DNA of 64,000 nt from Lacinutrix himadriensis (GTDB lineage Bacteria > Bacteroidota > Bacteroidia > Flavobacteriales > Flavobacteriaceae). Both the position numbers and the translations under genes were made by a program. Positions 1-7,852 of this stretch are shown piece after piece. The stretch covers positions 62,001-126,000 of the forward strand of contig NZ_LIQI01000031.1 of NCBI RefSeq assembly GCF_001418105.1. Reading direction: 5' to 3'. Numbering within the stretch: the stretch's first letter is position 1; each line of letters opens with the position of its first letter. The notes beneath the pieces are model-generated. The model had not been told where the DNA came from. It saw only the letters and a program-made list of their open reading frames with translations, and ran no database searches.

Positions 1-157
1 TTAGAGTAATAAATTCTTTGTCGATAGAAGGTGTTTTTAGCGTTTCTTGTTCTAATGTTTCTTTTTCTACTGTTTTTTTATCTCCATTTTTTGAATTACA
101 GCTAATTAATAAAATTGAGCTTATTGTTAGAGTTGTAAGTAATTTTAATATTTTCAT
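1..157 (-). CDS. Lipoprotein, N-terminal part only (runs off window)
   Basis: Reading the minus strand from the ATG at 157 gives a basic start, a hydrophobic stretch and a lipobox ending LLISC, with the lipidated Cys at residue 20. A Lys/Glu-rich segment follows. The frame is still open at base 1, so only the first 52 residues are present. This is a typical Bacteroidota SpII lipoprotein anchored in the outer or inner membrane; no domain can be assigned. It is the last visible gene of an array of same-strand small genes separated by a repeated intergenic element. Confidence 0.75.
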   Translation of the reverse strand, partial: MKILKLLTTLTISSILLISCNSKNGDKKTVEKETLEQETLKTPSIDKEFITL

Positions 158-276
158 AGTTTGTTGGTTTTTTTTATAGATAATTCTGAATGTTTTTTGA
201 TTTTGTAGGATTGACAATAATAATCTGATTTTTTCTATTTTTATTACGGTTTTCCGTATCGCTGTTTTTAATATTT

Positions 277-500
277 GCTAACGTATTTTATAGTAACTTT
301 TATTACTCATAGCCCGAAAATATATCTGGTTATAATACGTTTTCTATTACTTATGCATTGTAAAGTCATGTTTAGCAAACCTATAATTTTTCTTACGCAA
401 ATAAAATACGTAGTTCTAAGTATATTTGTTTAGTAAAAGCAAGTTACAACAGTATATGTATTAAATATTACGGTTTTCCATAATGGCGCATATTAGGCAT
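277..500 (-). repeat. Array intergenic repeat, copy R1
   Basis: This is one of four related intergenic elements (R1-R4). On the + strand it begins GCTAACG, then GTAACTTTTATT, a GCAAACCTATAA block, a palindromic segment around TACGTAGTTCTAAGTA (409-424), CAAGTTACAAC (450-460) and TTACGGTTTTCCATAATGG (468-486), and ends at the terminator of the neighbouring TM2 gene. The outer GTAACTT and AAGTTAC blocks are complementary and could close a long stem. An extra copy of the TTACGGTTTTCCGTA hairpin sits outside at 244-258. It lies upstream of the partial lipoprotein. Confidence 0.75.
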
Positions 501-532
501 AAAAAAACCACCTGGAAAGCGGTGGTTTTTTA
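501..532 (-). terminator. Intrinsic terminator of the TM2 gene
   Basis: AACCACC and GGTGGTT arms form a strong stem, with A and T runs on the two sides. It lies about 50 bp past the TM2 stop codon. The same stem sequence is reused at several other gene ends in this window. Confidence 0.8.
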
Positions 533-583
533 AATTAGGCTCGAACTAGCCATTAATTATATGTGGTGTTAGGTATCGTATTT

Positions 584-883
584 TTATTCAGCTGTTTTTT
601 TTTCCGCTTGAACAGGAGCAGGTGTTGGCTGCGCTGGAGCAGTAACATTTACGACAACATTTTGATTTACATTTCCTCTGTTTGGCCCAATAAATCCGTT
701 CATTAAATTGTATTTATCAACCATTCCTCCAAGAATAAAAAGGTCAATTATCCATCCGATTCCGAATAATTGTCCTGTTAATAAATACAGAATTCCACTT
801 CCAACTTTTCCAAGGTAAAATCTATGGGCAGAAAATATCCCAAGAAAAAACCATAATAAGTAAGCTACTCCTTTTGATTTCAT
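584..883 (-). CDS. TM2 domain-containing protein
   Basis: This 99-aa membrane protein carries a TM2 domain over residues 3-60: two transmembrane helices joined by a short turn. The characteristic G-x-H-R-F-Y-L-G type motif reads AHRFYLGK, and the second helix contains GIGWIIDLF. The tail (about 75-99) is Ala/Pro/Gln-rich and probably unstructured. TM2 proteins are small inner-membrane proteins of unclear function in bacteria. The gene stands alone, with its own terminator downstream and repeat R2 upstream, as part of the left-end array. Confidence 0.85.
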   Translation of the reverse strand: MKSKGVAYLLWFFLGIFSAHRFYLGKVGSGILYLLTGQLFGIGWIIDLFILGGMVDKYNLMNGFIGPNRGNVNQNVVVNVTAPAQPTPAPVQAEKKTAE

Positions 884-1039
884 AAAATTAATTTTTTGCT
901 TATAAGATATAAATTCAGCGTTAGTTAATTGATTAGAGTTTGTAAATCTTTATCAGAGTTTAGTCCAATTACAAACTTTTCACTTATTTTTTTTATTTTT
1001 TACTTTTCATATTTACCTCGATTTTTGTCAATATGGTAG

Positions 1040-1262
1040 GTGACGTGTTATATCGTAACTTTAATTTCTTATAGCCCGTAAATGTATCAGGTTATAATAA
1101 GTTTACTAATAATCATATATTGTAAGGTCACGTTAAGCAAACCTGCAATTTTCCCTACGCAAATAAAATACGTAGTTCTACGTATATTTGTTTTATAAAA
1201 CCAAGTTACAACCCTCTGTTTATTAAACCTTACGGTTTTCCGTAACGGTATATAATTGGCAT
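1040..1262 (-). repeat. Array intergenic repeat, copy R2
   Basis: The block order matches R1: CGTAACTTTAATTTCTTATAGCCCG, GCAAACCTGCAATTTTCCCTACG, the palindrome TACGTAGTTCTACGTA (1170-1185) with outer arms CAAATA/TATTTG, CAAGTTACAAC (1202-1212) and the perfect hairpin TTACGGTTTTCCGTAA (1230-1245). It fills most of the gap between the terminator of the 364-aa lipoprotein gene and the start of the TM2 gene. Identity to R1 is high across roughly 220 bp; R1 and R2 are the closest pair. Confidence 0.75.
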
Positions 1263-1292
1263 AAAAAAACCACCAAAAGAGGTGGTTTTTTT
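1263..1292 (-). terminator. Intrinsic terminator of the 364-aa lipoprotein gene
   Basis: The sequence is AAAACCACC - AAAAGA - GGTGGTTTT with flanking A and T runs, about 40 bp past the stop codon of the minus-strand lipoprotein gene. The stem is the same as at 501-532. Confidence 0.8.
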
Positions 1293-1333
1293 ATGTTGAG
1301 AAGGTTCTCGCTATCGATAAATTTTATACACCG

Positions 1334-2428
1334 TTATTTTAGTTCTACAAATTCCATAGTATCTTCATTATACGTATATATTATAGTTGTTTCTTCCTTT
1401 ACAAATTTGTTCTTTTTCTCATCAAATTTTCCGTAAATATAATCTGCAATACAAAGAAGTTTTTCATTTTGTGTAGTAAATTTAATCATAACATTAGAAG
1501 CCCACCACGATTTCGAAAATTCATAGTCAGCTTCATTATTCCTTTCTTTTATAAATTTATCTACGTCCGTACCATCTATAGCTTGATTAGCATCAGAATA
1601 TATACCTAAAGATTCTTGAAAATTTATAATATTAAGAAGTCTTGTTGATTTTTGTTGAAATCCTGCCGCTTCATGTGTACTATTAAGCTCCAAAAAGGTG
1701 AAATTTCCAATTTGTTTAATTTTGGGTAAGTGATCAAGTAGAGTTACTCCTCCTTCGAATTTTTTAAAAATATTTACAAAAACCCAATTATTACCTTCTT
1801 TTACAAATTTTATGATACTAAATGCAGAGTCTCCTATTGTTGCTGTGGTCATTCCTCTGTCAAAATCACCTTCACCGAAATAATTATATAATGGGTAATT
1901 ACCAAATATGGCTAAAGAATATTGTTTACCTTCTAAAGTATAGTTTTCAAATTTGTGGAATTCAATTTCATATGCATCATCCTTCGTGATATAAGTTGCA
2001 ATACTATCTGTTTTATATTCTTTTGCTTCAAAATATGTTCTTAACAGCTCTTTACTTTTTAATTCAAAAACTCCTAATTCTTTGTTTTTACTAAAATGAA
2101 AAGGAATTTGTTTTTCCCCATTTACACCACTCCATTTCCCATGGTATTCATCATTTTTATAGTTTCCATTAAAAAAACCTGTTATTTCGTTTTTATCATT
2201 AAATTCAGATAATCTTAATTCATTACTTTCTATTTGTCCTTGTAGATTAATCTGTTTTTTATTTATCGTTACATACCTGAATACACCTTTAAAAAAATCG
2301 CCTTCTTTTTTTAAAGATATTTCGGCATCAAATCCCCCTATTTTTCCTGTTAATATAATGTCAGTGTTTTGAGAATTACTATTACAACTGGTAAGAATAA
2401 GTATTAATAATAATATAGCTATTTTCAT
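1334..2428 (-). CDS. Lipoprotein of unknown function (364 aa)
   Basis: The ATG at 2428 is followed by a hydrophobic signal and a lipobox ILTSC (Cys15), then Asn and Ser residues, so this is a lipoprotein. Residues 20-110 read as repeated short beta strands (ILTGKIGGFDAEISL, FKGVFRYVTI, GFFNGNYKNDEYHGKW), like the small beta-barrel modules of secreted Bacteroidota proteins. The rest is a beta-rich region with no catalytic motif I recognise. It has its own terminator and repeat R3 upstream, so it behaves as a single-gene cassette. Confidence 0.8.
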   Translation of the reverse strand: MKIAILLLILILTSCNSNSQNTDIILTGKIGGFDAEISLKKEGDFFKGVFRYVTINKKQINLQGQIESNELRLSEFNDKNEITGFFNGNYKNDEYHGKWSGVNGEKQIPFHFSKNKELGVFELKSKELLRTYFEAKEYKTDSIATYITKDDAYEIEFHKFENYTLEGKQYSLAIFGNYPLYNYFGEGDFDRGMTTATIGDSAFSIIKFVKEGNNWVFVNIFKKFEGGVTLLDHLPKIKQIGNFTFLELNSTHEAAGFQQKSTRLLNIINFQESLGIYSDANQAIDGTDVDKFIKERNNEADYEFSKSWWASNVMIKFTTQNEKLLCIADYIYGKFDEKKNKFVKEETTIIYTYNEDTMEFVELK

Positions 2429-2453
2429 GTTTTTGATTTGGTTTTTTTATTGT

Positions 2454-2676
2454 GTCTAACGTGTTTTACAGCAACTTTTATGACATATAATCCGAAAATA
2501 TATCAACTTTTGGTGAAATTTATATTTCTCATAAATTGTAAGATTATGTTTAAAAAACATATAACGTTTCCTACGTGTAAAACATACGTAGTGCGTATGT
2601 TTCATTAAGAAAACGAAGTTGCAACAGGCCTATTTATTCTGTTTTACGATTTTCCATAATGGTAATAAAAAGTATA
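2454..2676 (-). repeat. Array intergenic repeat, copy R3
   Basis: It starts GTCTAACGTGTTTTACAGCAAC, contains a palindrome AAACATACG-TAGTG-CGTATGTTT around 2580-2602, then AACGAAGTTGCAAC (2613-2626) and TTACGATTTTCCATAATGG. The palindrome arms differ from R1/R2 but remain complementary. The TTGCAAC and GCAACTT blocks also co-vary relative to TTACAAC and GTAACTT in R1. It lies between the 364-aa lipoprotein start and the terminator of the 117-aa gene. Confidence 0.7.
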
Positions 2677-2704
2677 TAAAACCACCAAAAGGTGGGTTTT
2701 TCTT
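2677..2704 (-). terminator. Intrinsic terminator of the 117-aa lipoprotein gene
   Basis: A CCACC-AAAA-GGTGG stem with flanking A and T runs lies about 16 bp beyond the stop codon of the minus-strand gene. Confidence 0.7.
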
Positions 2705-2719
2705 TAGGAAAATTATATG

Positions 2720-3073
2720 TTATTTAAACTCTATGATTTCGGCAGACATGGTTGCATTGATTCTTTTTTTAGTTTCAATGATATCAATAGTTACATTAAC
2801 TAAAGTTCTGCTTCCTGTTAATTCTACACCTGCAGCTTTTGCATTTTCTAATAATTTTGCTTTGGCTTGCGCGATAATACCTTCTTTGTTAGTAATATTA
2901 CCTGTTTTTATTTTTGTGGTAGCGGTTCCTGTAAAACTACCTAGTACATTAAAGTTAGAACTGGATAATACCGTTTGTGTTTGGTTTAATTGGTTGTAGC
3001 CACCAACATGTAGACTTGTTCTACAAGATGCAAATAATGTGATAATAGCAAAGGATAAAATAATTTTTTTCAT
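2720..3073 (-). CDS. Small lipoprotein, DUF6567-like
   Basis: The protein has 117 aa with an SpII signal ending LFASC (Cys17). The mature part has a NFNVLGSFTGTATTKIKTGN segment, then an Ala/Lys-rich helix (IIAQAKAKLLENAKAAG) and LVNVTIDIIE strands. That pattern resembles the small TRL-like or DUF6567 lipoproteins common in Bacteroidota; the family call comes from memory of the pattern and is tentative. Function is unknown. It is flanked by its own terminator and by repeat R4 upstream. Confidence 0.75.
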   Translation of the reverse strand: MKKIILSFAIITLFASCRTSLHVGGYNQLNQTQTVLSSSNFNVLGSFTGTATTKIKTGNITNKEGIIAQAKAKLLENAKAAGVELTGSRTLVNVTIDIIETKKRINATMSAEIIEFK

Positions 3074-3120
3074 TAAAAATAGATTTGGGTTATGCCTAAT
3101 ATTAGGTCTTTTTTGTATTG

Positions 3121-3291
3121 ATAAGTTAATTGTAGGCAGTAATCATTCTTTTTATCAATAGGTAACAAACCTACAACTTTTCCTACAAAGAAAACATACG
3201 TAGTACTACGTATGTTTTCTTAACGCAAGCAAGGTACAATAGTCTGTTTATTAAATCTTACGGTTTCCCATAATGCCAAATATAAGGCATA
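3121..3291 (-). repeat. Array intergenic repeat, copy R4 (5' truncated)
   Basis: This copy lacks the GCTAACG/GTAACTT end seen in R1 and R3. It keeps AACAAACCTACAACTTTTCCTAC, the palindrome, GCAAGGTACAA and TTACGGTTTCCCATAATG. Its palindrome is perfect over 34 nt (3189-3222), with half-site AAGAAAACATACGTAGT. It lies upstream of the 117-aa lipoprotein gene and ends at the terminator of the T9SS gene. Confidence 0.7.
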
Positions 3292-3320
3292 AAAAAAGCC
3301 CCTTAAAAGGAGCTTTTTAT
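3292..3320 (-). terminator. Intrinsic terminator of the T9SS cargo gene
   Basis: AAAAAGC-CCCTT and AAGG-AGCTTTTT form an A/T-flanked hairpin about 27 bp after the stop codon of the minus-strand gene. Confidence 0.7.
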
Positions 3321-3346
3321 AGTAAATGAACCGAATGCCTTACTGC

Positions 3347-4192
3347 TTATTTTTTTATGAATTTTTTGATAATGCCATTTTCAAAATGAAGAAAGTATAA
3401 TCCGTTAGCAAAGTTTTGAATATCAATCGCTGTATTTTTAGTTGCGCTTCCTTGTGTTATTTTATTTCCAAGAATGTTATAAATAGAATAGGTCGTCTCG
3501 GTATTTAAGTCCGAGATTTTTATAAATTTTGAAGATGGGTTTGGGTACACTTGAATTTGCGATGCCAATAAGCTGTTGTCTACAGATAGTGTGTTTTCTG
3601 GAGCCCATGAAAATGCATCTAATGCCATATAATCTAGATTACCAGTACTTGTAATCACCAATTGATCTATTCTTTTTTGAGTGTTATTAACACCACCTTC
3701 TATCGCTAAATCGATAAAAGTAAATCCGTTAAAAGGAGTTAAAGTTGCAACATTTGAAAAACCAGAATTTTTTGTAAAGGTATATTGCATAACTCCGGCT
3801 TTGTAACCTGAAACAGTTAAAGTTCCAGAATGTGCACCAAGACTATTTGTAGCACAATATAAGTAAAAAGAAGTTACTCCAATTTCAACGCTTCCTGTAG
3901 AAATAGTAAAACCACTACCGTTGTTATTTCCATTATTGCTGACGCCATCTGAGTTGTCTAGAAATTTGGCATCTGGTGCAGAACCATTCCATCCACAACC
4001 AGGACAATCATAGATGTCATAGTTTTCTCCAGTTGTTGGACTGGATACTGTAAATGTTTGTCCGTTATCTGTAAAAGAAGAGGAGTTAAAAGATTCATCT
4101 TCAAAAGTCTCTACAGATTGTGCAAAAACAGAAGCTCCGCTTAGTAATAATAGACTTAGGGATAATAAATTTAAAATGTAATTTTTTTTCAT
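3347..4192 (-). CDS. Secreted protein with type IX secretion C-terminal sorting domain
   Basis: The protein has 281 aa. Residues 1-25 form an Sec signal peptide ending SVFAQ. Residues about 26-200 form a beta-rich domain with a Gly/Asn-rich stretch and a CPGCGW motif; no enzyme motif is visible. The last ~75 residues are a type A T9SS sorting domain: VYPNPSSKFIKI, then YSIYNILGNKI, then FANGLYFLHFENG and a final Lys-rich end. It should therefore cross the outer membrane through T9SS and be attached or released at the surface. It is the upstream-most gene of the array and has no repeat copy before it. Confidence 0.85.
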   Translation of the reverse strand: MKKNYILNLLSLSLLLLSGASVFAQSVETFEDESFNSSSFTDNGQTFTVSSPTTGENYDIYDCPGCGWNGSAPDAKFLDNSDGVSNNGNNNGSGFTISTGSVEIGVTSFYLYCATNSLGAHSGTLTVSGYKAGVMQYTFTKNSGFSNVATLTPFNGFTFIDLAIEGGVNNTQKRIDQLVITSTGNLDYMALDAFSWAPENTLSVDNSLLASQIQVYPNPSSKFIKISDLNTETTYSIYNILGNKITQGSATKNTAIDIQNFANGLYFLHFENGIIKKFIKK

Positions 4193-4321
4193 AGTAGTAA
4201 ATTGTTTAATGATAAATAATGAGGTTAAGGTTTGTTTATAGGTTAATTGGGTGTGATTGTTTTTTTGCGGTATAAATAAATCGTTTTTTATTAATATAGA
4301 TGCAGGTGTTTTTACGTGTTT

Positions 4322-5299
4322 TTATTTTAATTTAAATTGCATTTCTACAGGTAAGTGATCCGATGCTTGTTCAAACTGGTTAAGTACTTTTCCATCTACA
4401 TAATGGATGGTGTTTTTGGTGTAAAAAATATAGTCGATACGCACGTCTGGGGTTTCGGAGTTAAAAGTAAACGCGTAATTATTATTTGTAAATGATGCAT
4501 TCCCAATACTGTTATTTTGTAATACTTTTTGAATCACTGCATTTTCGTCATTGGCATCACTATTAAAATCGCCTAATAGAATAGTAGGATTTGTAGCTGC
4601 GTAGGTATTAAATAAATCCATAACTGCATGAAACTGGTTTTTCCGTGTTTGTTTATCAAAAGCTTCTAAATGCACATTGATAAGAACCACTTCTTTGTTT
4701 TCTATTTGCACTTTTACTACTTGGGCTAAACGATCTATGTAAAAGGCATCGCGGTAAAACGGACTCGTTTTTACACGTTCTAAAACCATTCTCTCTTGGC
4801 TATTTATTTGGTATTTACTTAGTATAGATTGTCCAGAAATTACTTTGCCAAAGTGCATAGTAGGTGGCCAATACGGAAAAGGAACATAGGTTTCGTCCCA
4901 GTTTACAGCTTCGGCTTCATAGGTATACCCTAAGCTTGCTATTTCGTTATGCTGATTAATGTGATACGATCTGGATGCATCATAATCAATTTCTTGAAAA
5001 GCAATAATATCTGGATTTACTATTTTAAATTCTTGTAATACCTTTTTTAAATTAGCATCAAATAATGATTTGGGTTTCTCCACCGCAAGATTATTGGTCA
5101 TACCACTTAAATAACCAATGTTATAGGTAACTATGCTATAAATAGAATCGGTATCCGTAATAGAACTAAAATCGTTGACTTCTAGTTTTTGGTATTGGCT
5201 TTCTGGTAATGTGGCTGCAGAAGCCCAAAAGAAAAAAATCCCAGAGCATATTAGTAATATTCCTATAGATACAAGTACGGTTTTTAGTCCCTTTTTCAT
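4322..5299 (-). CDS. Endonuclease/exonuclease/phosphatase (EEP) family protein, membrane-anchored
   Basis: The protein has 325 aa with an N-terminal transmembrane or signal-anchor helix at residues 8-28, so the catalytic part is probably periplasmic. EEP-fold motifs appear in order: IVTYNIGYL, FQEID (metal-binding Glu), INVHLEAFD, LLGDFNSD (Asp/Asn pair), RIDYIFY and a final SDHLPV (catalytic His). The family cleaves phosphodiester bonds in nucleic acids, phosphoinositides or sphingomyelin. The substrate cannot be told here; membrane attachment argues against DNA repair. It stands alone. Confidence 0.85.
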   Translation of the reverse strand: MKKGLKTVLVSIGILLICSGIFFFWASAATLPESQYQKLEVNDFSSITDTDSIYSIVTYNIGYLSGMTNNLAVEKPKSLFDANLKKVLQEFKIVNPDIIAFQEIDYDASRSYHINQHNEIASLGYTYEAEAVNWDETYVPFPYWPPTMHFGKVISGQSILSKYQINSQERMVLERVKTSPFYRDAFYIDRLAQVVKVQIENKEVVLINVHLEAFDKQTRKNQFHAVMDLFNTYAATNPTILLGDFNSDANDENAVIQKVLQNNSIGNASFTNNNYAFTFNSETPDVRIDYIFYTKNTIHYVDGKVLNQFEQASDHLPVEMQFKLK

Positions 5300-5420
5300 G
5301 TTTTCTTTCCGTGAAAACGGTGATATTTTAATTTGTAAATCTTTTATTTTATGTAAAGATAGGTGTTTTAGGCGGTAGTAGACTGCTGGTTAGTTGGTTA
5401 TGACTTTTGGTGATTAAAGA

Positions 5421-7664
5421 TTAGGCAGAGTCTAGACATTTGTTAACTGGATTATTTGATTTTGTTTCTTGAGCCAAAGCAGCGTAGAGCTTATCAATAT
5501 TTAGAGGTTTCCACAATACTTTATTAAATAATTGATAGGTCTCATTATTTTCACTAGTCATCACATCGGCAGTTATTGCAAAAACAGGTGTCTTTATGTT
5601 TAAATTTCCTGGTACTCTAATTTTTCTAGTAGCATCAATACCATTTAGTTCTGGCATGTGTAAATCCATTAAAATGAAATCGTACTTTTTCTTTTCTGCA
5701 AGAGAAACCGCTTCTATGCCATTAGCAGCATGTTCTGTAGTAACTCCCCATTTAGAAAGAATTTTTTTAATTAAAACAGCATTCATTAAAGTGTCTTCTG
5801 CTAAAAGAACCGTTTTGTTTTTTAACTGCGGATAAATAGGCTTTTCTATAATTAATGCCTTAGAAGACTTTTCTAGTTTAAGTGTAAAATAAAAGTCGGA
5901 ACCTTCTTGAATTTTACTTTTTACTTCTATGTTACTATCATGAAGTTCTACTAGTTTTTTAACAATAGCTAATCCTAAACCCGTTCCGCCTTGTTCCCTT
6001 GTCATTACTGGTTTTATTTGCGAAAAACTTAAAAATATTTTTGAAATATCTTGTTTAGAAATTCCTTCTCCCGAATCTTTTATACTCACTTGTATGGTAT
6101 CAAATTTCGGATCTTCTTCTATTAGTTTTAAATTAAACGATACTTGACCTTTTTCGGTGAATTTTATAGCATTTCCTATAAGATTACTAAGAATTTGAGA
6201 CAATTTGGTTTGATCTAAAAGGTAATTCCTGTCTTTGGGAACGGTATTATTTAAAACTAAACCTAAGCCTTTCGTTTTTGCGACGTTAAGGTGTAATTCT
6301 AGAATTTTATTAGATAGTTCATCGAGATTGGTACGATCTATTTCTAAAGTTGTTTTTTTAGAATCTAACTTTGTGAAATCTAGTACGTTATTAACGATAT
6401 TGATGAGGTTGTCGGATGCGAATTGCAAACTTTTAATAAGCGATTTGTTTTCATCTCGTACTTGGTCATCTAGAATAGATATTATAGTGGTTATAGCATT
6501 TAAAGGTGTTCTAATCTCATGGCTCATTACCGATAAAAAATCTTGTTTTAATTTTACAGCTTCTAGTTCGTCTTGACTCTTTTTTTCAATAACTCTTTGA
6601 CGTTCTTTTTGGAGTAAAGCTTCACTTTCTAACACATTCATTTTATTGATTAAGTTATAGTTATCCATAACTTGTTGTGTTTGTGTGTTCATTATAGCCT
6701 CTTTTTCTTTGAGGTATAATTCTAAGTATTTAAAAGATTTAGTGATGTTATTTTCATGTTTGAAAACACGATATAACAAATGATAACCTTTAATTCTGGC
6801 CATTAAAATGTTGTAAGCTTCAGATAATTGAAGTCCTTTTTTTACTGCTTTTTTTGCTTTTTTTAATTGATTACATTTATAATATAATTTGCCTAATTTA
6901 TTGTAAGCCATGCAGGCTCCCATAATTTCAGCGACTTTATTATGATAGTCTATAGCGTTTGAAAAATCTATTTCTGCATTTTTGAAATCCCCTAGTTTAA
7001 GGTGTATTTTACCACGGCCATAAACAGCAAAGGCAAGTCCTCTGGTGTCTCCTGTTTGCTTTTTTAATACAATAGAATGCTCTATCATTTTCATAGCAAC
7101 ACTCGGTTTCTGTCTTTTTAGTAATAATCCAGAGAGGTTGTTAAATACATTGGATTCTAAATTTAGATTTCCAATTTTTCGGGCATTTCTTACTGCACAT
7201 TTGTACGCAGAAAAAGCATTTACAGGATCCCCAATATACTCATAAACCGTTCCTATAGCTTTTTCTACTTTAGATTGGCTTTCAAAATCATCAAATTTCT
7301 TATAGATACGAAGGGCTTCTTTTAAATAGATTAAGCCTTCGTGATAGTTGTCTGTTTTGTAATTAACACTCCCTATATTGTATTTAGCGTCTGCGATACC
7401 ACGTTCGTCTTGTAAAGCTTCAAAACAAATAATGGCTTCTTCAGAATATTGATTAGACTTTTTGTAGTCACAAGTAATCATATAATAGAGAGAGAGCTGA
7501 TTTAAACTTTTTCCTATTAAGGTTTCATTATCTATTTTTTTACTAAGATAAAGAGCCTTTTTTGCTAAGACAATACTTTCGGGTAGGTTGGAGGTACGCC
7601 CAGAATAGGCGTTATTTAGAAGTGTATTAACTTCTGTGATTTGTTGTAGGTTGTTGATAGTCAT
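5421..7664 (-). CDS. TPR-containing hybrid sensor histidine kinase/response regulator
   Basis: This 747-aa protein has no signal peptide or transmembrane helix, so it is cytosolic. Residues 1-330 are tetratricopeptide repeats, residues ~335-370 a coiled coil. The HisKA domain carries SHEIRTPLNAI with the phospho-His near residue 380, and the ATPase domain has the N box NLIGNAIKF and the G box GGTGLGLAI. A C-terminal receiver has ILMDLHMPELNG with phospho-Asp near 665 and the conserved Lys in LWKPLN. TPRs replace the usual sensor, so the input is probably a protein partner. No output DNA-binding domain is fused and no partner regulator is adjacent; an orphan Hpt protein is encoded at 31.9 kb. 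Confidence 0.9.
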   Translation of the reverse strand: MTINNLQQITEVNTLLNNAYSGRTSNLPESIVLAKKALYLSKKIDNETLIGKSLNQLSLYYMITCDYKKSNQYSEEAIICFEALQDERGIADAKYNIGSVNYKTDNYHEGLIYLKEALRIYKKFDDFESQSKVEKAIGTVYEYIGDPVNAFSAYKCAVRNARKIGNLNLESNVFNNLSGLLLKRQKPSVAMKMIEHSIVLKKQTGDTRGLAFAVYGRGKIHLKLGDFKNAEIDFSNAIDYHNKVAEIMGACMAYNKLGKLYYKCNQLKKAKKAVKKGLQLSEAYNILMARIKGYHLLYRVFKHENNITKSFKYLELYLKEKEAIMNTQTQQVMDNYNLINKMNVLESEALLQKERQRVIEKKSQDELEAVKLKQDFLSVMSHEIRTPLNAITTIISILDDQVRDENKSLIKSLQFASDNLINIVNNVLDFTKLDSKKTTLEIDRTNLDELSNKILELHLNVAKTKGLGLVLNNTVPKDRNYLLDQTKLSQILSNLIGNAIKFTEKGQVSFNLKLIEEDPKFDTIQVSIKDSGEGISKQDISKIFLSFSQIKPVMTREQGGTGLGLAIVKKLVELHDSNIEVKSKIQEGSDFYFTLKLEKSSKALIIEKPIYPQLKNKTVLLAEDTLMNAVLIKKILSKWGVTTEHAANGIEAVSLAEKKKYDFILMDLHMPELNGIDATRKIRVPGNLNIKTPVFAITADVMTSENNETYQLFNKVLWKPLNIDKLYAALAQETKSNNPVNKCLDSA

Positions 7665-7808
7665 TGGGTAACTAGCGTTCAGTTTGCAAATCTAGTGAAA
7701 AAAAAATAAGTTGTGGTGTTTTGGTTCTTAAAGTTTTTTAAGTGTATTGTTAATTATTTGAAAGCGTTTTAGGGCTGTTTTGTTATGTTTTAGTGCAGGT
7801 TAATAAAA

Positions 7809-7840
7809 TAAAAAACCACCTCTTTGCAGAAGTGGTTTTT
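7809..7840 (-). terminator. Intrinsic terminator after pyruvate carboxylase
   Basis: AAAACCAC-CTCTTTGCAGA-AGTGGTTTT forms a hairpin about 13 bp beyond the pyc stop codon. Confidence 0.75.
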
Positions 7841-7852
7841 AATAGAAAGTAT

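Noticed and set aside
244-500. Canonical integron attC site
   Set aside because: Only R3 shows a full GTTRRRY-type end (GTTAGAC), the matching RYYYAAC box is not clear, and no integrase gene is in the window; kept as a hypothesis only.
2619-2999. Plus-strand 126-aa hydrophobic ORF
   Set aside because: Mostly antisense to the 117-aa lipoprotein and spanning its terminator; no start or domain support.
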